Position numbers and translations under genes: made by a program
Assembly (NCBI GenBank): GCA_040770625.1
Contig: JAXGIW010000005.1
Span: 62,001-126,000, forward strand
Source of the DNA: 58-81 sp012729145
Lineage (GTDB): Bacteria; Synergistota; Synergistia; Synergistales; Thermovirgaceae
Reading direction: 5' to 3'
DNA: 64,000 bases
Shown: positions 34,971-43,419 of the stretch, piece after piece
Layout: each line of letters begins with the position of its first letter
Numbering within the stretch: the first letter of the stretch is position 1
Notes under the pieces: model-generated
The model's input: the letters and a program-made list of their open reading frames with translations, nothing else
The model's database searches: none
Told to the model about the DNA's origin: nothing

Positions 34971-36248
34971 ATGCAGGGAAACCCCCTGGCCGTAATGATG
35001 GAACGAGGCTGCGTTGAGTGGTGCAGTCATCCCGAGGAACTGTCATCCCTGTTCGACAGCGAGATGGTAACCGGTTACATCGGGTTCGATCCGACCGCGG
35101 ACAGCCTTCACGTAGGACACCTTATCCCGATGATGGGGCTGGCCTGGATGCAGAGCTTCGGTCATAGGCCTATTGCCATAGCCGGTATGGGCACGGGGCT
35201 TATCGGTGACCCTTCCGGAAAGAGCAAGGAGAGGAACCTTCTTACCCTGGAGCAGGTCGAAAAGAACCTGGTGACCGTAAAGGAGCAGCTTGGACAGTTC
35301 CTTGACTTCGACTGCGGTGCCAACTCGGCTCTGATAATCAACAACTACGACTGGCTGGGCAAACAGACCCTGCTTGAGTTCCTGAGGGACACAGGCAAGC
35401 ACTTCAGCGTGAATTACATGATAGGAAGGGAGTACGTCAAAAGTCGCCTTGATGACCCTGAGAAGTCCATCTCCTACACCGAGTTCTCCTATATGCTTCT
35501 ACAGGCCTTTGATTTCTGCCATCTTTACGAAAGCCACGGCTGCAAGCTCCAGATGGGTGGGAACGACCAGCAGGGCAATATAATCGCCGGGATCGACCTG
35601 ATAAGGAAGAAGGCCGGAGGTCAGGCATACGGGATAACCTACCCGCTCCTGCTGAGCGCCTCGGGCCAGAAGTTCGGGAAGACAGAAGGCGGGACGGTGT
35701 GGCTCTCCCCTGAAAGGACATCACCATACAGGTTCTACCAGTTCTGGATCAACACTGACGACCGTGATGTTGAGAAGCTGCTGAAGCTCTTCACCTTTCT
35801 TCCCCTCGACGAGATCAGGGACATAATGGAAACCCACGAGACCAGGCCTGAGAAGAGGAAGGCCCAGAAGAGACTGGCAAGGGAGGTAACGGAGAGACTT
35901 CACGGGGAGGGTGCCTTAAGGGCCGCAGAGAGGGCCAGTGCCATTCTTTTCGGTGAGGGTTTCGAGCCCTCGGAGCTCACACCTGATATGCTCCGGATCC
36001 TTATGTCTGAAGTACCGACGGGAGCTTTCCCCCAGGAGCTCCTGCCTTCTCCGGTGGAGGTTCTCTCATCCTCCGGGGCCTGCAAAAGCAAGAGCGAAGC
36101 CAGGAGGCTCATCCAGGGTGGGGGGGTCTACCTCAACGGAAGACGGATGGGTCCATCCGACGAGATCGAGGAAGGGAACCTGATCGAAGGAAGGCATCTA
36201 TTTTTCCGATTGGGGAAGAAGCGCTTCTTTGCGGCCAGCAAGGGCTAG
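34971..36248 (+). CDS. tyrS: Tyrosyl-tRNA synthetase
   Basis: Class I aminoacyl-tRNA synthetase of 425 residues that charges tRNA-Tyr. The HIGH-type motif is HVGH (in ADSLHVGHLIPM), the amino-acid pocket residues lie in the YTEFSYMLLQAFDF segment, the KMSKS-type motif is KFGKT, and an S4 RNA-binding domain (about 355-420, with CKSKSEARRLIQGGGVYLNG) closes the protein. The ATG at 34971 has AAGGAGGAA before it; longer frames run into the upstream gene. It follows the pump operon by 49 bases, and the acyltransferase follows by 15, so it is probably read through. No T-box leader is seen. Confidence 0.96.
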   Translation: MQGNPLAVMMERGCVEWCSHPEELSSLFDSEMVTGYIGFDPTADSLHVGHLIPMMGLAWMQSFGHRPIAIAGMGTGLIGDPSGKSKERNLLTLEQVEKNLVTVKEQLGQFLDFDCGANSALIINNYDWLGKQTLLEFLRDTGKHFSVNYMIGREYVKSRLDDPEKSISYTEFSYMLLQAFDFCHLYESHGCKLQMGGNDQQGNIIAGIDLIRKKAGGQAYGITYPLLLSASGQKFGKTEGGTVWLSPERTSPYRFYQFWINTDDRDVEKLLKLFTFLPLDEIRDIMETHETRPEKRKAQKRLAREVTERLHGEGALRAAERASAILFGEGFEPSELTPDMLRILMSEVPTGAFPQELLPSPVEVLSSSGACKSKSEARRLIQGGGVYLNGRRMGPSDEIEEGNLIEGRHLFFRLGKKRFFAASKG

Positions 36249-36263
36249 AGTGGGTGGAGAAGC

Positions 36264-37118
36264 ATGTCCCTTCAGGCCCATGCCCTGGAAGCAGTCAGGA
36301 AATGGATCCGGCCCGGGTGGAGAGCCGCCCTGGCCTCGGGAGTGCTCTATGGACTTCTGAGAGTGGTCGCACCACGAAGGAAAGTAGCCCTAGGGAACAT
36401 GGAGATCGCCTTTCCCAAGTCCTCCCCGTCCTGGAGGAGAGAGAACCTTTCAAGGGTTTACAGGCACTTCGCTGCCTCACTGGCTGAATATCTGGTGGTC
36501 CAGAACGACCCCTCCCTGGTGGATAAATGGTTCATCGATTCCAGCGGTCTCGAGTGGCTCCGGGAACAGGCATCCAGAGGCAGGGGCGCCGTTATCCTCA
36601 TGGCCCACTTTGGAAGCTGGGAGCTAATGGCGGCCTGGCTGGCCCGGAGAGGTTTCCCTATCTACGGGATCATCAAGGACCCCGATGACAGGGACCTGGC
36701 CGAACTGATCGAGAAGTACCGAAGAAATATAGGGGGGAGACCCATCTCCAAGCAATCCGCTCTCAAGGAGCCTGTCAGGAGACTCCGGGAGGGCGGAATG
36801 GTCGTGATAGCCGGAGACCAGAACTGGGGCGGAAAGGGAGCGCTAAGGATACCCTTTTTCGGGAAAGATTGCCAGACCGCCGGAGGCCCGGCCGCGTTCG
36901 CGATAATGGCCGAAGTTCCGCTTATCCCCGTCGCAGCCACCAGGCTGGGTTCTTTCCGGTACAGGATAGATATCGGTCCCCCCATAGACGAACCCGGCGA
37001 TGGGACCAGGGAAGAGAAGATGCTCATAATGACACGGGAAGCAAGCCTCTGGACAGAAAGAATGATAAGGAAAGCGCCGGAGCAGTGGCTGTGGATGCAC
37101 CGGCGCTGGCGGGACTGA
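36264..37118 (+). CDS. Lipid A biosynthesis acyltransferase (LpxL/HtrB-like)
   Basis: Inner-membrane-associated acyltransferase of 284 residues that should transfer an acyl chain onto a lipid A precursor. The catalytic H(X)4E/D motif is HFGSWE near residue 114, followed by the AGDQNWGGKG and IPFFGK segments and the WMHRRW end typical of LpxL/LpxM proteins. An N-terminal hydrophobic segment (about 20-38) is modest. This gene is direct evidence that the organism makes lipopolysaccharide and is diderm. GGTGGAGAAGC precedes the ATG. It is the last gene of the rightward run and meets the convergent tautomerase gene 13 bases later. Confidence 0.88.
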   Translation: MSLQAHALEAVRKWIRPGWRAALASGVLYGLLRVVAPRRKVALGNMEIAFPKSSPSWRRENLSRVYRHFAASLAEYLVVQNDPSLVDKWFIDSSGLEWLREQASRGRGAVILMAHFGSWELMAAWLARRGFPIYGIIKDPDDRDLAELIEKYRRNIGGRPISKQSALKEPVRRLREGGMVVIAGDQNWGGKGALRIPFFGKDCQTAGGPAAFAIMAEVPLIPVAATRLGSFRYRIDIGPPIDEPGDGTREEKMLIMTREASLWTERMIRKAPEQWLWMHRRWRD

Positions 37119-37131
37119 GACAGCCTGGAAA

Positions 37132-37323
37132 CTAAATCTTCTTTTCCGAGAAGAGTTCCCCTCCGACAGCATAGTCACCGCGAGACATTTCGGAGAGGAT
37201 TATCCTGACCTGCTCAGGTCTGACCCCAAGTGCAAGACAGATGGAAGCGGTCATTTCGCTGACGAGCCTCTTCTTCTGCTCCGTGGACCTGCCCTCCAGC
37301 AGGTGTACCTGGACTATCGGCAT
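37132..37323 (-). CDS. 4-oxalocrotonate tautomerase family protein
   Basis: A small protein of 63 residues. After removal of Met it begins with Pro (MPIVQVHLLEGRS), the catalytic base of the tautomerase superfamily, and continues with TEQKKRLVSEMTASI and ILSEMSRGDYAVGG, matching the 4-OT pattern. It would form a hexamer and tautomerise an enol/keto acid; many such paralogues have unknown substrates. GAGGAGGTGAAAAT stands before the ATG at 37323; longer frames extend antisense into mnmE and are not credible. It is the last gene after the aminotransferases and mnmE on the minus strand. Confidence 0.88.
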   Translation of the reverse strand: MPIVQVHLLEGRSTEQKKRLVSEMTASICLALGVRPEQVRIILSEMSRGDYAVGGELFSEKKI

Positions 37324-37357
37324 ATTTTCACCTCCTCGGTTCACCGGATCGATCTGT

Positions 37358-38722
37358 TCACTTTCCGATACAAAAACCGGAAAAGATCCTTTCAAGAAGT
37401 TCCTCATCGGCTGATGTCCCAAGGATCCTTGAGAGGCACTTCCTTGAACGGGAGAGCATCTCAAGGGAAGCGTCCAGACCGGCCCCGGAGGAGACTGCGT
37501 CCATAGCCCCCTCTGCCAGTTCGAGGGCTTTTCTCAACTCCTCGACCTGCCGTTCCGTGGTGTTGAAATCTTCGTCAACGGATGTACTCCCCGATACGGA
37601 GAGGACGATCAGGTCCTTCAGCTCTTCCAGCCCATGCCCTGTCGCAGCTGATGTAACCCTGATCTCGTGCCCTGGCAGAAGGTCCTTGACGTCATCGATC
37701 TCCAACGCCACTGGAAGGTCCGATTTGTTCAGCGCTACAATACAGCAGCTTCCACGGAGGGACATGGCGATCCTCCTGTCGTCATCGGTGATGGGCTCGC
37801 TTCCGTCGATCACCCATACCCTGATGTCGGCGTCGCGGATGGCCTCCATGGCACGTCGTACTCCTTCCTCTTCGGCAAGGTCTCCCGGGTCCCTTATCCC
37901 GGCGGTATCTATCAGCCTGAGAGGAACCCCCTTGTGGGTTACCACTTCCTCGATAAGGTCCCTTGTGGTACCGGGCATTGAAGTGACGATGGAGCGTGCT
38001 TCTTCGAGGAAGGCGTTCATCAGGGAGGATTTTCCTACGTTCGGACGGCCGGAGATCGCGACCCTGATCCCTTCACGAAGAAACCGACCCGAACGGGCCG
38101 ACGAAAGGAGGTCCCTTATACGCTGTGCCACCTCGTAGAGACGGTGAAGGTAGTCATCAGGCGTCAATTCCGGGATGTCCTCGTCCGGGTGGTCCAGGCC
38201 GGCTTCTGCAAAGGCAGAGAGATCGGCCATGTCATCGTTGACGCTTTTCACTCTGGCGGAGAAATGGCCCCGGAGGCATTTGACTGCCGCCCTGAGTGCT
38301 TGGTCGGAACGGGATCTGATCACCCCAAGTACCGATTCCGCCTCTGCCAGGTCGATCCTGCCGTTCATAAAGGCCCGCCTCGTGAACTCTCCCGGTCGGG
38401 CCATCCGGGCTCCTCCGGCAAGGCAGAGCTCCAGGCATTTCCTTGCTGCAACGGTGCCTCCATGACAGTGGATCTCTGCAGCTTCCTCACCGGTGTAGCT
38501 GCCGGGCCTCCTGAACCAGACCGCCAGGACCTCGTCTACGGGATCGCCTTCATTATCCAGAATAAAGCCGTGTTTCATAAAACGGGGCGGAGAGAGGCTC
38601 AGGCCCTCTCCGCCCCTGAAGATGGAGTTCACCAGGTCCCTGGACCCGCCCCCGGAGAGACGGACGATGGCTATGCCCGATTCGCCCCAGGCTGTGGAAA
38701 TGGCTGTAATAATATCCTTCAT
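37358..38722 (-). CDS. mnmE: tRNA uridine-5-carboxymethylaminomethyl modification GTPase MnmE
   Basis: GTPase of 454 residues that, with MnmG, modifies the wobble uridine (position 34) of several tRNAs. The N-terminal tetrahydrofolate-binding domain includes GIAIVRLSG and the PGEFTRRAFMNGRIDL segment; the inserted G domain has the P-loop SGRPNVGKSS, DTAG and NKSD motifs; and the C-terminus ends with FCIGK, with the cysteine that is conserved in MnmE. Length is normal. MnmG is not in the window. AGGAGG stands 13 bases before the ATG, rather long spacing. It follows the aminotransferase gene on the same strand by 37 bases. Confidence 0.95.
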   Translation of the reverse strand: MKDIITAISTAWGESGIAIVRLSGGGSRDLVNSIFRGGEGLSLSPPRFMKHGFILDNEGDPVDEVLAVWFRRPGSYTGEEAAEIHCHGGTVAARKCLELCLAGGARMARPGEFTRRAFMNGRIDLAEAESVLGVIRSRSDQALRAAVKCLRGHFSARVKSVNDDMADLSAFAEAGLDHPDEDIPELTPDDYLHRLYEVAQRIRDLLSSARSGRFLREGIRVAISGRPNVGKSSLMNAFLEEARSIVTSMPGTTRDLIEEVVTHKGVPLRLIDTAGIRDPGDLAEEEGVRRAMEAIRDADIRVWVIDGSEPITDDDRRIAMSLRGSCCIVALNKSDLPVALEIDDVKDLLPGHEIRVTSAATGHGLEELKDLIVLSVSGSTSVDEDFNTTERQVEELRKALELAEGAMDAVSSGAGLDASLEMLSRSRKCLSRILGTSADEELLERIFSGFCIGK

Positions 38723-38759
38723 GGAAGGTACGGGTCCTCCTGTTCTTCAAAGATCTCTA

Positions 38760-39965
38760 TCAGAGCATCTCCCTTATGGCTTCGCCGAGACGTTTGACCC
38801 CTTCCTCGATAACATCCGGTCTGGAGTAGGTGTAGTTGATCCTTGCATTATGCTCACCGCCTCCGTTGGCGAAGAAGGGGGATCCGGTCACAAAGGCCAC
38901 CTTCTTCTCGATGGCCTTTGTGAAAAGTTCACCGGCGTCGATCCTGGGCATATGGATCCAGTAGAAGAAACCTCCTTCGGGTTTAACCCAGGTGACTTCA
39001 TCCAGGGGGAGGTACTTCCTGAAGCTTTCCTCCATTGCATCCCTTTTGGTCCGGTAGTCGGCGATGATATTGGGGAGGTGTCTGTCAAGGTAGCCTTTTC
39101 TGCAGTACTCGTAGATCAGCGCCTGGGATATGGGGCTTGAACAGAGGTCCAATGCCTGTTTGAAGACCGTCAGTTTCCTGATGATATCCATGCTGCCTGT
39201 ACACCACCCGATCCTCGTTCCCGGGGCAAGGATCTTCGAGAAGGAACCTGCATAGATCACTCCACCCTCAGGGTCAAGAGAAAAGATGGAGGGAAGGTGC
39301 TCGCCGTCAAAGCGGACGTACCCGTATGGGTCGTCCTCGAATATGGGGATCCCGTACCTGTGAGAGATTTCTACCAGTTTCTTCCTTCTTTCCAGGGTCA
39401 AGGTGCACCCGGCGGGGTTCTGGAAGTTGACTATGGTGTAGATGAACTTGATCTTCTTGCCTTCTGAACGGGCCTTCTCGATCTTCTCGGGAAGTATGTC
39501 AACGACCATGCCTTCCGCGTCGGTGGGGATCCCGATGAACCGGGAGCCGTGGTTGTGAAAGGCGGTGAGGGCCGCCAGGTAGGAGGGGTCCTCGGTGATT
39601 ATATAGTCGCCGGGATCGATCATTGCCCAACCCATAAGGTCCAGGACCTGCTGCGAGCCCGAAGTAAGGAGCATTTCCTCCGAAGATACCTTCCTGCCCA
39701 TCCTTGGCGCCGTCCAATGGGCCAGAAATTCCTTCAGGGGTGTGTAACCCTCTGTGGTCCCGTACTGCAGGAGGTTCTGACCATCCCGGAGTAGGACCTC
39801 TGCCCCTTCGTGGAACTCCTTTACCGGGAAGACATCCGGGGCCGGCATTCCTCCCGCAAAGGATATCATTCCCGGCTGGCGGATGACACTCAGCATCTCC
39901 CGTATCGGTGAAGGTCGGACATTCTGTGCCTTTCCGCTGAAGTTCGGTTCCCAAACCTTGCCCAA
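38760..39965 (-). CDS. PLP-dependent class I aminotransferase, tandem paralogue 2
   Basis: Aminotransferase of 401 residues of the 2-aminoadipate/aromatic type. It carries RPSPIREML, SFAGGMPAPDVFP, LLTSGSQQVLDL, NFQNPAGCTL, EDDPYGYVRFD and the cofactor lysine in SFSKILAPGTR. TTG at 39965 is chosen: AGGGAGGAG stands six bases before it and the protein then starts at the same place as its neighbour paralogue. A GTG at 40022 overlapping the upstream stop (GTGA) is the alternative but has a poor ribosome site. The substrate is not fixed by sequence; a branched-chain, aromatic or aminoadipate role is possible. It lies between its paralogue and mnmE in one minus-strand operon. Confidence 0.88.
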   Translation of the reverse strand: MGKVWEPNFSGKAQNVRPSPIREMLSVIRQPGMISFAGGMPAPDVFPVKEFHEGAEVLLRDGQNLLQYGTTEGYTPLKEFLAHWTAPRMGRKVSSEEMLLTSGSQQVLDLMGWAMIDPGDYIITEDPSYLAALTAFHNHGSRFIGIPTDAEGMVVDILPEKIEKARSEGKKIKFIYTIVNFQNPAGCTLTLERRKKLVEISHRYGIPIFEDDPYGYVRFDGEHLPSIFSLDPEGGVIYAGSFSKILAPGTRIGWCTGSMDIIRKLTVFKQALDLCSSPISQALIYEYCRKGYLDRHLPNIIADYRTKRDAMEESFRKYLPLDEVTWVKPEGGFFYWIHMPRIDAGELFTKAIEKKVAFVTGSPFFANGGGEHNARINYTYSRPDVIEEGVKRLGEAIREML

Positions 39966-40018
39966 TTCAATCTCCTCCCTAAGGATCGGATGCCTCTGCT
40001 CTTCTTGGGGACAGGCTC

Positions 40019-41227
40019 TCACTCGAACTCGCTGATTGCTTCACAGAGCTTTTTCACGCCCAGATCTGTCATTTCGGGAGATGCGAAGGTAAAGCACATC
40101 CTGAAATTATCACGGCCTCCCGTACCGGTCGGATAGAAGGCGTTCCCGGGGACGAAGGCGACCTTTTTCTCGACAGCTCTTTCCAGCAGCTTCACGGCGG
40201 GGATCCCCGGGGCCGTGATCCAGTAGAAGAATCCCCCCCTTGGTTTTTGCCAGGAGATCCTTCCGACGGGCATGTTTTTTTGCAGGGCAGCCTCCATTCC
40301 GTCCCTCTTGTTCCTGTAGTGGCTAACAATACGGGGGAGAAAGGAGTCGAGGTGTCCAAGCCTGCAGTACTCCCATACTATTGCCTGCACCACAACGCTG
40401 GTGCAGGTGTCAGTGCCTTGCTTGAAAACGGCCATTTTCCTTATGATCTCACTGTTCCCCGCACACCAGGCAACACGGGTACCGGGGGCAAGTATCTTCG
40501 AGAAGCTTGACGCGAAGACCACCAGTCCCTGTTCGTCCATGGAGAAAAGAGACGGGATCTCCTCCCCATCGAACCTTACCCATCCGTAGGGGTCATCCTC
40601 GAGGATCATTATCCCGTAGGTCCTGGCGATCTCCAGGAGCCTCTTCCTTCTCTCCAGAGACAGGTCGCAGCCAAGGGGGTTGTGGAAGTTGACAATGGTG
40701 TAAATGAACTTGATACGGTTCCCGGAGGCCAGGGCTTTTTCGATAAGATCCGGGAGCAGTTCCACCTTCATGCCTTCGCTGTCGCAGGGGACCGTCAGGA
40801 ACCTGGCCCCGTGGTTGTACATGGTCCCCGTCGCTCCCAGGAAGGTCGGCTCCTCGCAGATGACCCAGTCCCCCCTGTCGAGGAGGGCCCAGCAGAGAAG
40901 ATCTATAACCTGAGAAGATCCCGTGGTGATCAACAGTTCTTCCGGAAGAAGCTTCCGCCCCATCCTGGGGGCGGTCCATTCCGAGATAAATTCCTTGAGG
41001 GGGGGATAACCCTCGGTCGTTCCGTACTGGAGAATATCCTTCCCCTCCCTTGAGATTATCGAGGCGGCCTGCTGGAACTGCTCCACAGGGAAGATGTCCG
41101 GATCGGGCATCCCCCCGGCGAAGGATATCATTCCCGGCTTTCTGACAAGATGCAACATCTCCCGGATGGGAGAGGGTCTGATGCTCTTTGCCGCAAGACT
41201 GTAAAGATCGGCAAGTATGTCCTCCAC
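40019..41227 (-). CDS. PLP-dependent class I aminotransferase, tandem paralogue 1
   Basis: Aminotransferase of 402 residues, closely similar over its whole length to the next gene (RPSPIREML, SFAGGMPDPDIFP, LQYGTTEGYPPLKEF, LITTGSSQVIDL, NFHNPLGCDL, EDDPYGWVRFD, SFSKILAPGTR are shared or nearly so). The two clearly arose by tandem duplication. GTG at 41227 is used: GGGAGG stands eight bases before it and the start then lines up with the paralogue; the ATG-less extension to 41236 would overlap that site. It heads a minus-strand operon of two aminotransferases, mnmE and the tautomerase. The pair probably differ in substrate. Confidence 0.88.
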   Translation of the reverse strand: MEDILADLYSLAAKSIRPSPIREMLHLVRKPGMISFAGGMPDPDIFPVEQFQQAASIISREGKDILQYGTTEGYPPLKEFISEWTAPRMGRKLLPEELLITTGSSQVIDLLCWALLDRGDWVICEEPTFLGATGTMYNHGARFLTVPCDSEGMKVELLPDLIEKALASGNRIKFIYTIVNFHNPLGCDLSLERRKRLLEIARTYGIMILEDDPYGWVRFDGEEIPSLFSMDEQGLVVFASSFSKILAPGTRVAWCAGNSEIIRKMAVFKQGTDTCTSVVVQAIVWEYCRLGHLDSFLPRIVSHYRNKRDGMEAALQKNMPVGRISWQKPRGGFFYWITAPGIPAVKLLERAVEKKVAFVPGNAFYPTGTGGRDNFRMCFTFASPEMTDLGVKKLCEAISEFE

Positions 41228-41305
41228 TCCCAGCACCTCCCGTCTAGGTAAGGGGGAGGGCCATGGACCCTATCCCCATCGATATTGTATATCATTATCC
41301 GCTTC

Positions 41306-41944
41306 CTACCTTTTCTCTCCGCTTATCCTTTCAGTGGTCTCCCTGATATGGGCCATGCGACGCTCCGTCGGGGGGTGGGAGTTAAAACCGCTTGGTGTGG
41401 TCTTGAATCCCGCCCCAACCATGCTCTGAAAGGCATCGAAAAGTCCCCAGGGGTCGTAACCCGCTTTTGCTGCCAAAGCCACTCCGTAGTCGTCAGCGGC
41501 TATCTCCTGCTCACGGCTGAAACCGGCTTCGGCTAGCACCATCCCCGTGCCTACCACATCGATTCCGCCCAGCCTCCTTTCTCCCAGGGCCTTGTAGAGT
41601 AACATCCAGAGAAGGTTTCTCTTGATGGTGTCGTCGTAGTGTCCCAGTTTGATATGTCCTATCTCATGGGCCAGTACTCCGGCCACTTCATCGGGGGATC
41701 TGAGGGTCTGAAGGAGACCGGTCGTGGCATGAACGGAGTATTTGTTCATGCTGAAAGAGACCCACGCGTTGGGCTCTTCCTTTTCCTCTATGTTCACGGG
41801 GCCGGCGTCATCCAGTGAAGCCGTCGAGGTAAGGTCGCGCCATATTCTGTCCACTGTCTCCGGGGCAAGGGCCGCATCACAGGGGACAGCGACTGCTGCC
41901 AGGAACATGAGAAGAAGCAATGGGAAAGTGATCTTTCTGATCAT
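41306..41944 (-). CDS. M48-family (HtpX-like/BepA-like) exported metalloprotease
   Basis: Zinc protease of 212 residues. A signal peptide covers about residues 1-25 (ending CDAA), and the zinc motif HEIGH is at 93-97, with a third ligand in the SREQEIAADDYG segment (Glu about 143). The M48 layout HE..H ... E..AD matches periplasmic quality-control peptidases. It has no additional TPR domain, so it is shorter than BepA. GGGAGG stands eight bases before the ATG at 41944; a longer frame upstream is not credible. It is divergent from apgM, with a perfect 10-base inverted repeat in the gap between them. Confidence 0.87.
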   Translation of the reverse strand: MIRKITFPLLLLMFLAAVAVPCDAALAPETVDRIWRDLTSTASLDDAGPVNIEEKEEPNAWVSFSMNKYSVHATTGLLQTLRSPDEVAGVLAHEIGHIKLGHYDDTIKRNLLWMLLYKALGERRLGGIDVVGTGMVLAEAGFSREQEIAADDYGVALAAKAGYDPWGLFDAFQSMVGAGFKTTPSGFNSHPPTERRMAHIRETTERISGEKR

Positions 41945-41977
41945 GGGGCATACCTCCCTTCGGCTAGCCTCCGACCA

Positions 41978-42001
41978 TTCTGCAGCTGGACAGCTGCAGA
42001 A
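41978..42001. repeat. Perfect 10-base inverted repeat in a divergent promoter region
   Basis: TTCTGCAGCT (41978-41987) and AGCTGCAGAA (41992-42001) are exact reverse complements separated by GGAC. It lies 34 bases upstream of the M48 protease start and 108 bases before apgM. No T-run follows on either strand, so it looks like a regulator site or a leader hairpin, not a terminator. Confidence 0.6.
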
Positions 42002-42108
42002 AGAAAGGGCTAAATGGCTTATTATATTATTCAGCAAGAGAGGGAAAAAAGGCAAGGGAGGCTTCGCCTTCCATGGGGAGGTCCCTTCGCGAGGGAGGAA
42101 CAACGCTG

Positions 42109-43317
42109 ATGGAAAGACTGGATATCCTGAAAAATCTGGCCGTGGAGAACGGTACGAAAATTGTGCTTCTCGTCATGGATGGACTAGGAGGACTTCCGGG
42201 GCCCGGAGGCGAGACGGAGCTGGAGGCAGCGTACACTCCTAATCTTGACCTTCTGGCCTCCCGTTCGGACACGGGTCTTCTCGAGATGGTTGATACGGGG
42301 ATCACACCCGGGAGTGGACCCGGGCACCTCGGTCTGTTTGGCTACGATCCTTTGAAACACCAGATAGGCAGAGGGATCCTGGAGGCGATAGGTGTAGGCG
42401 CCGAGGTCAATCCAGGGGAGATATGCGCAAGGGGGAATCTTTGTACCTGGGGCGAAAGGGATCTTATCCTCGACCGAAGAGCGGGCCGGGTGGACACGGA
42501 GACCAGCTCCAGGGTTGTCGGCAAACTCTCCGAAAAGATCAGGAGCATCGACGGGAACGGGGTTCGATTCTACCCGGGTATCGAACATCGTTTCGCCGTC
42601 GTCCTTTCAGGAGAGGGCCTAAGCGACCAGGTCAGCGACGCCGACCCGCAGGTCGATGGAAGACCGATGGTGTGGAGCAAGGCGCTGGCACCCGGTGCCG
42701 GTAAGACAGCCTTTCTGCTAAACGACCTTATCCGGAAGGTGAGGGAAACACTTTCTGATGAGATCAAGGCCAACGGATGCCTCCTCAGGGGAGTATCTGG
42801 AACCCCCGGTATACCTCTTATGCCTGACCTTTATCACTTCCGCCCCGCGGCGATCGCTACATACCCGATGTACAAGGGACTTGCAAGGATAGTGGGAATG
42901 GAGGTACTGCCTGCGGGTAAGACCATAGAGGGGCTCTTCCAGGCCCTGAGGGCTAACTGGGCGGCTTTCGATTTCTTTTTTGTTCATGTAAAATACACCG
43001 ACAGTCGGGGAGAGGATGGCGACTTCGATTCAAAACGGGAGGTCATAGAGAAAGTCGACAGCCTGGTCCCCGAAGTCCTCGACCTAGGGCCTGATGTTCT
43101 CGCCGTTACAGGTGACCACAGCACTCCCAGCGTTATGGCATCCCATTCCTGGCACCCCTCGCCCTTTTTGCTGGCAAGCAGCCTGGTGAGGCCAGACGGA
43201 TCTGCCTCCTTCGGAGAGAGGAACTGCGCAAGGGGGAGCCTGGGGGTCATACCGGCCCACAAGCTGATGGGGCTTTTGCTCGCCCATGCGGGGAGACTTT
43301 CGAAGTACGGGGCATGA
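42109..43317 (+). CDS. apgM: 2,3-bisphosphoglycerate-independent phosphoglycerate mutase, archaeal (ApgM) type
   Basis: Glycolytic enzyme of 402 residues that interconverts 3- and 2-phosphoglycerate. It belongs to the alkaline-phosphatase-like ApgM group, shown by LLVMDGLGG at the N-terminus, PNLDLLA, GSGPGHLGLFGYDPL, the HVKYTDSRGEDGD segment and TGDHSTPSVMASHSWHP, which together hold the metal-binding Asp/His/Ser set. It is not the longer GpmI form. The ATG at 42109 stands behind GGGAGGAACAACG; an ATG at 42073 would include a stretch antisense to the promoter region. A YhaM-like nuclease gene follows by 103 bases. Use of ApgM in a bacterium is known in several anaerobic phyla. Confidence 0.93.
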   Translation: MERLDILKNLAVENGTKIVLLVMDGLGGLPGPGGETELEAAYTPNLDLLASRSDTGLLEMVDTGITPGSGPGHLGLFGYDPLKHQIGRGILEAIGVGAEVNPGEICARGNLCTWGERDLILDRRAGRVDTETSSRVVGKLSEKIRSIDGNGVRFYPGIEHRFAVVLSGEGLSDQVSDADPQVDGRPMVWSKALAPGAGKTAFLLNDLIRKVRETLSDEIKANGCLLRGVSGTPGIPLMPDLYHFRPAAIATYPMYKGLARIVGMEVLPAGKTIEGLFQALRANWAAFDFFFVHVKYTDSRGEDGDFDSKREVIEKVDSLVPEVLDLGPDVLAVTGDHSTPSVMASHSWHPSPFLLASSLVRPDGSASFGERNCARGSLGVIPAHKLMGLLLAHAGRLSKYGA

Positions 43318-43419
43318 TCTTCCTTATTCAATGATGATGGAACGTCCAGCGATCCCGGGCGGGTACCGACAAAGCCCGGACAAGGTAAGTCGTGATAGTC
43401 TTCAAATGGGGGGATAGTC

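Noticed and set aside
40019..41236. Possible frameshift or gene fusion between the two tandem aminotransferases
   Set aside because: Each has a complete fold-type I motif set, its own ribosome site and its own start, so they are separate genes.
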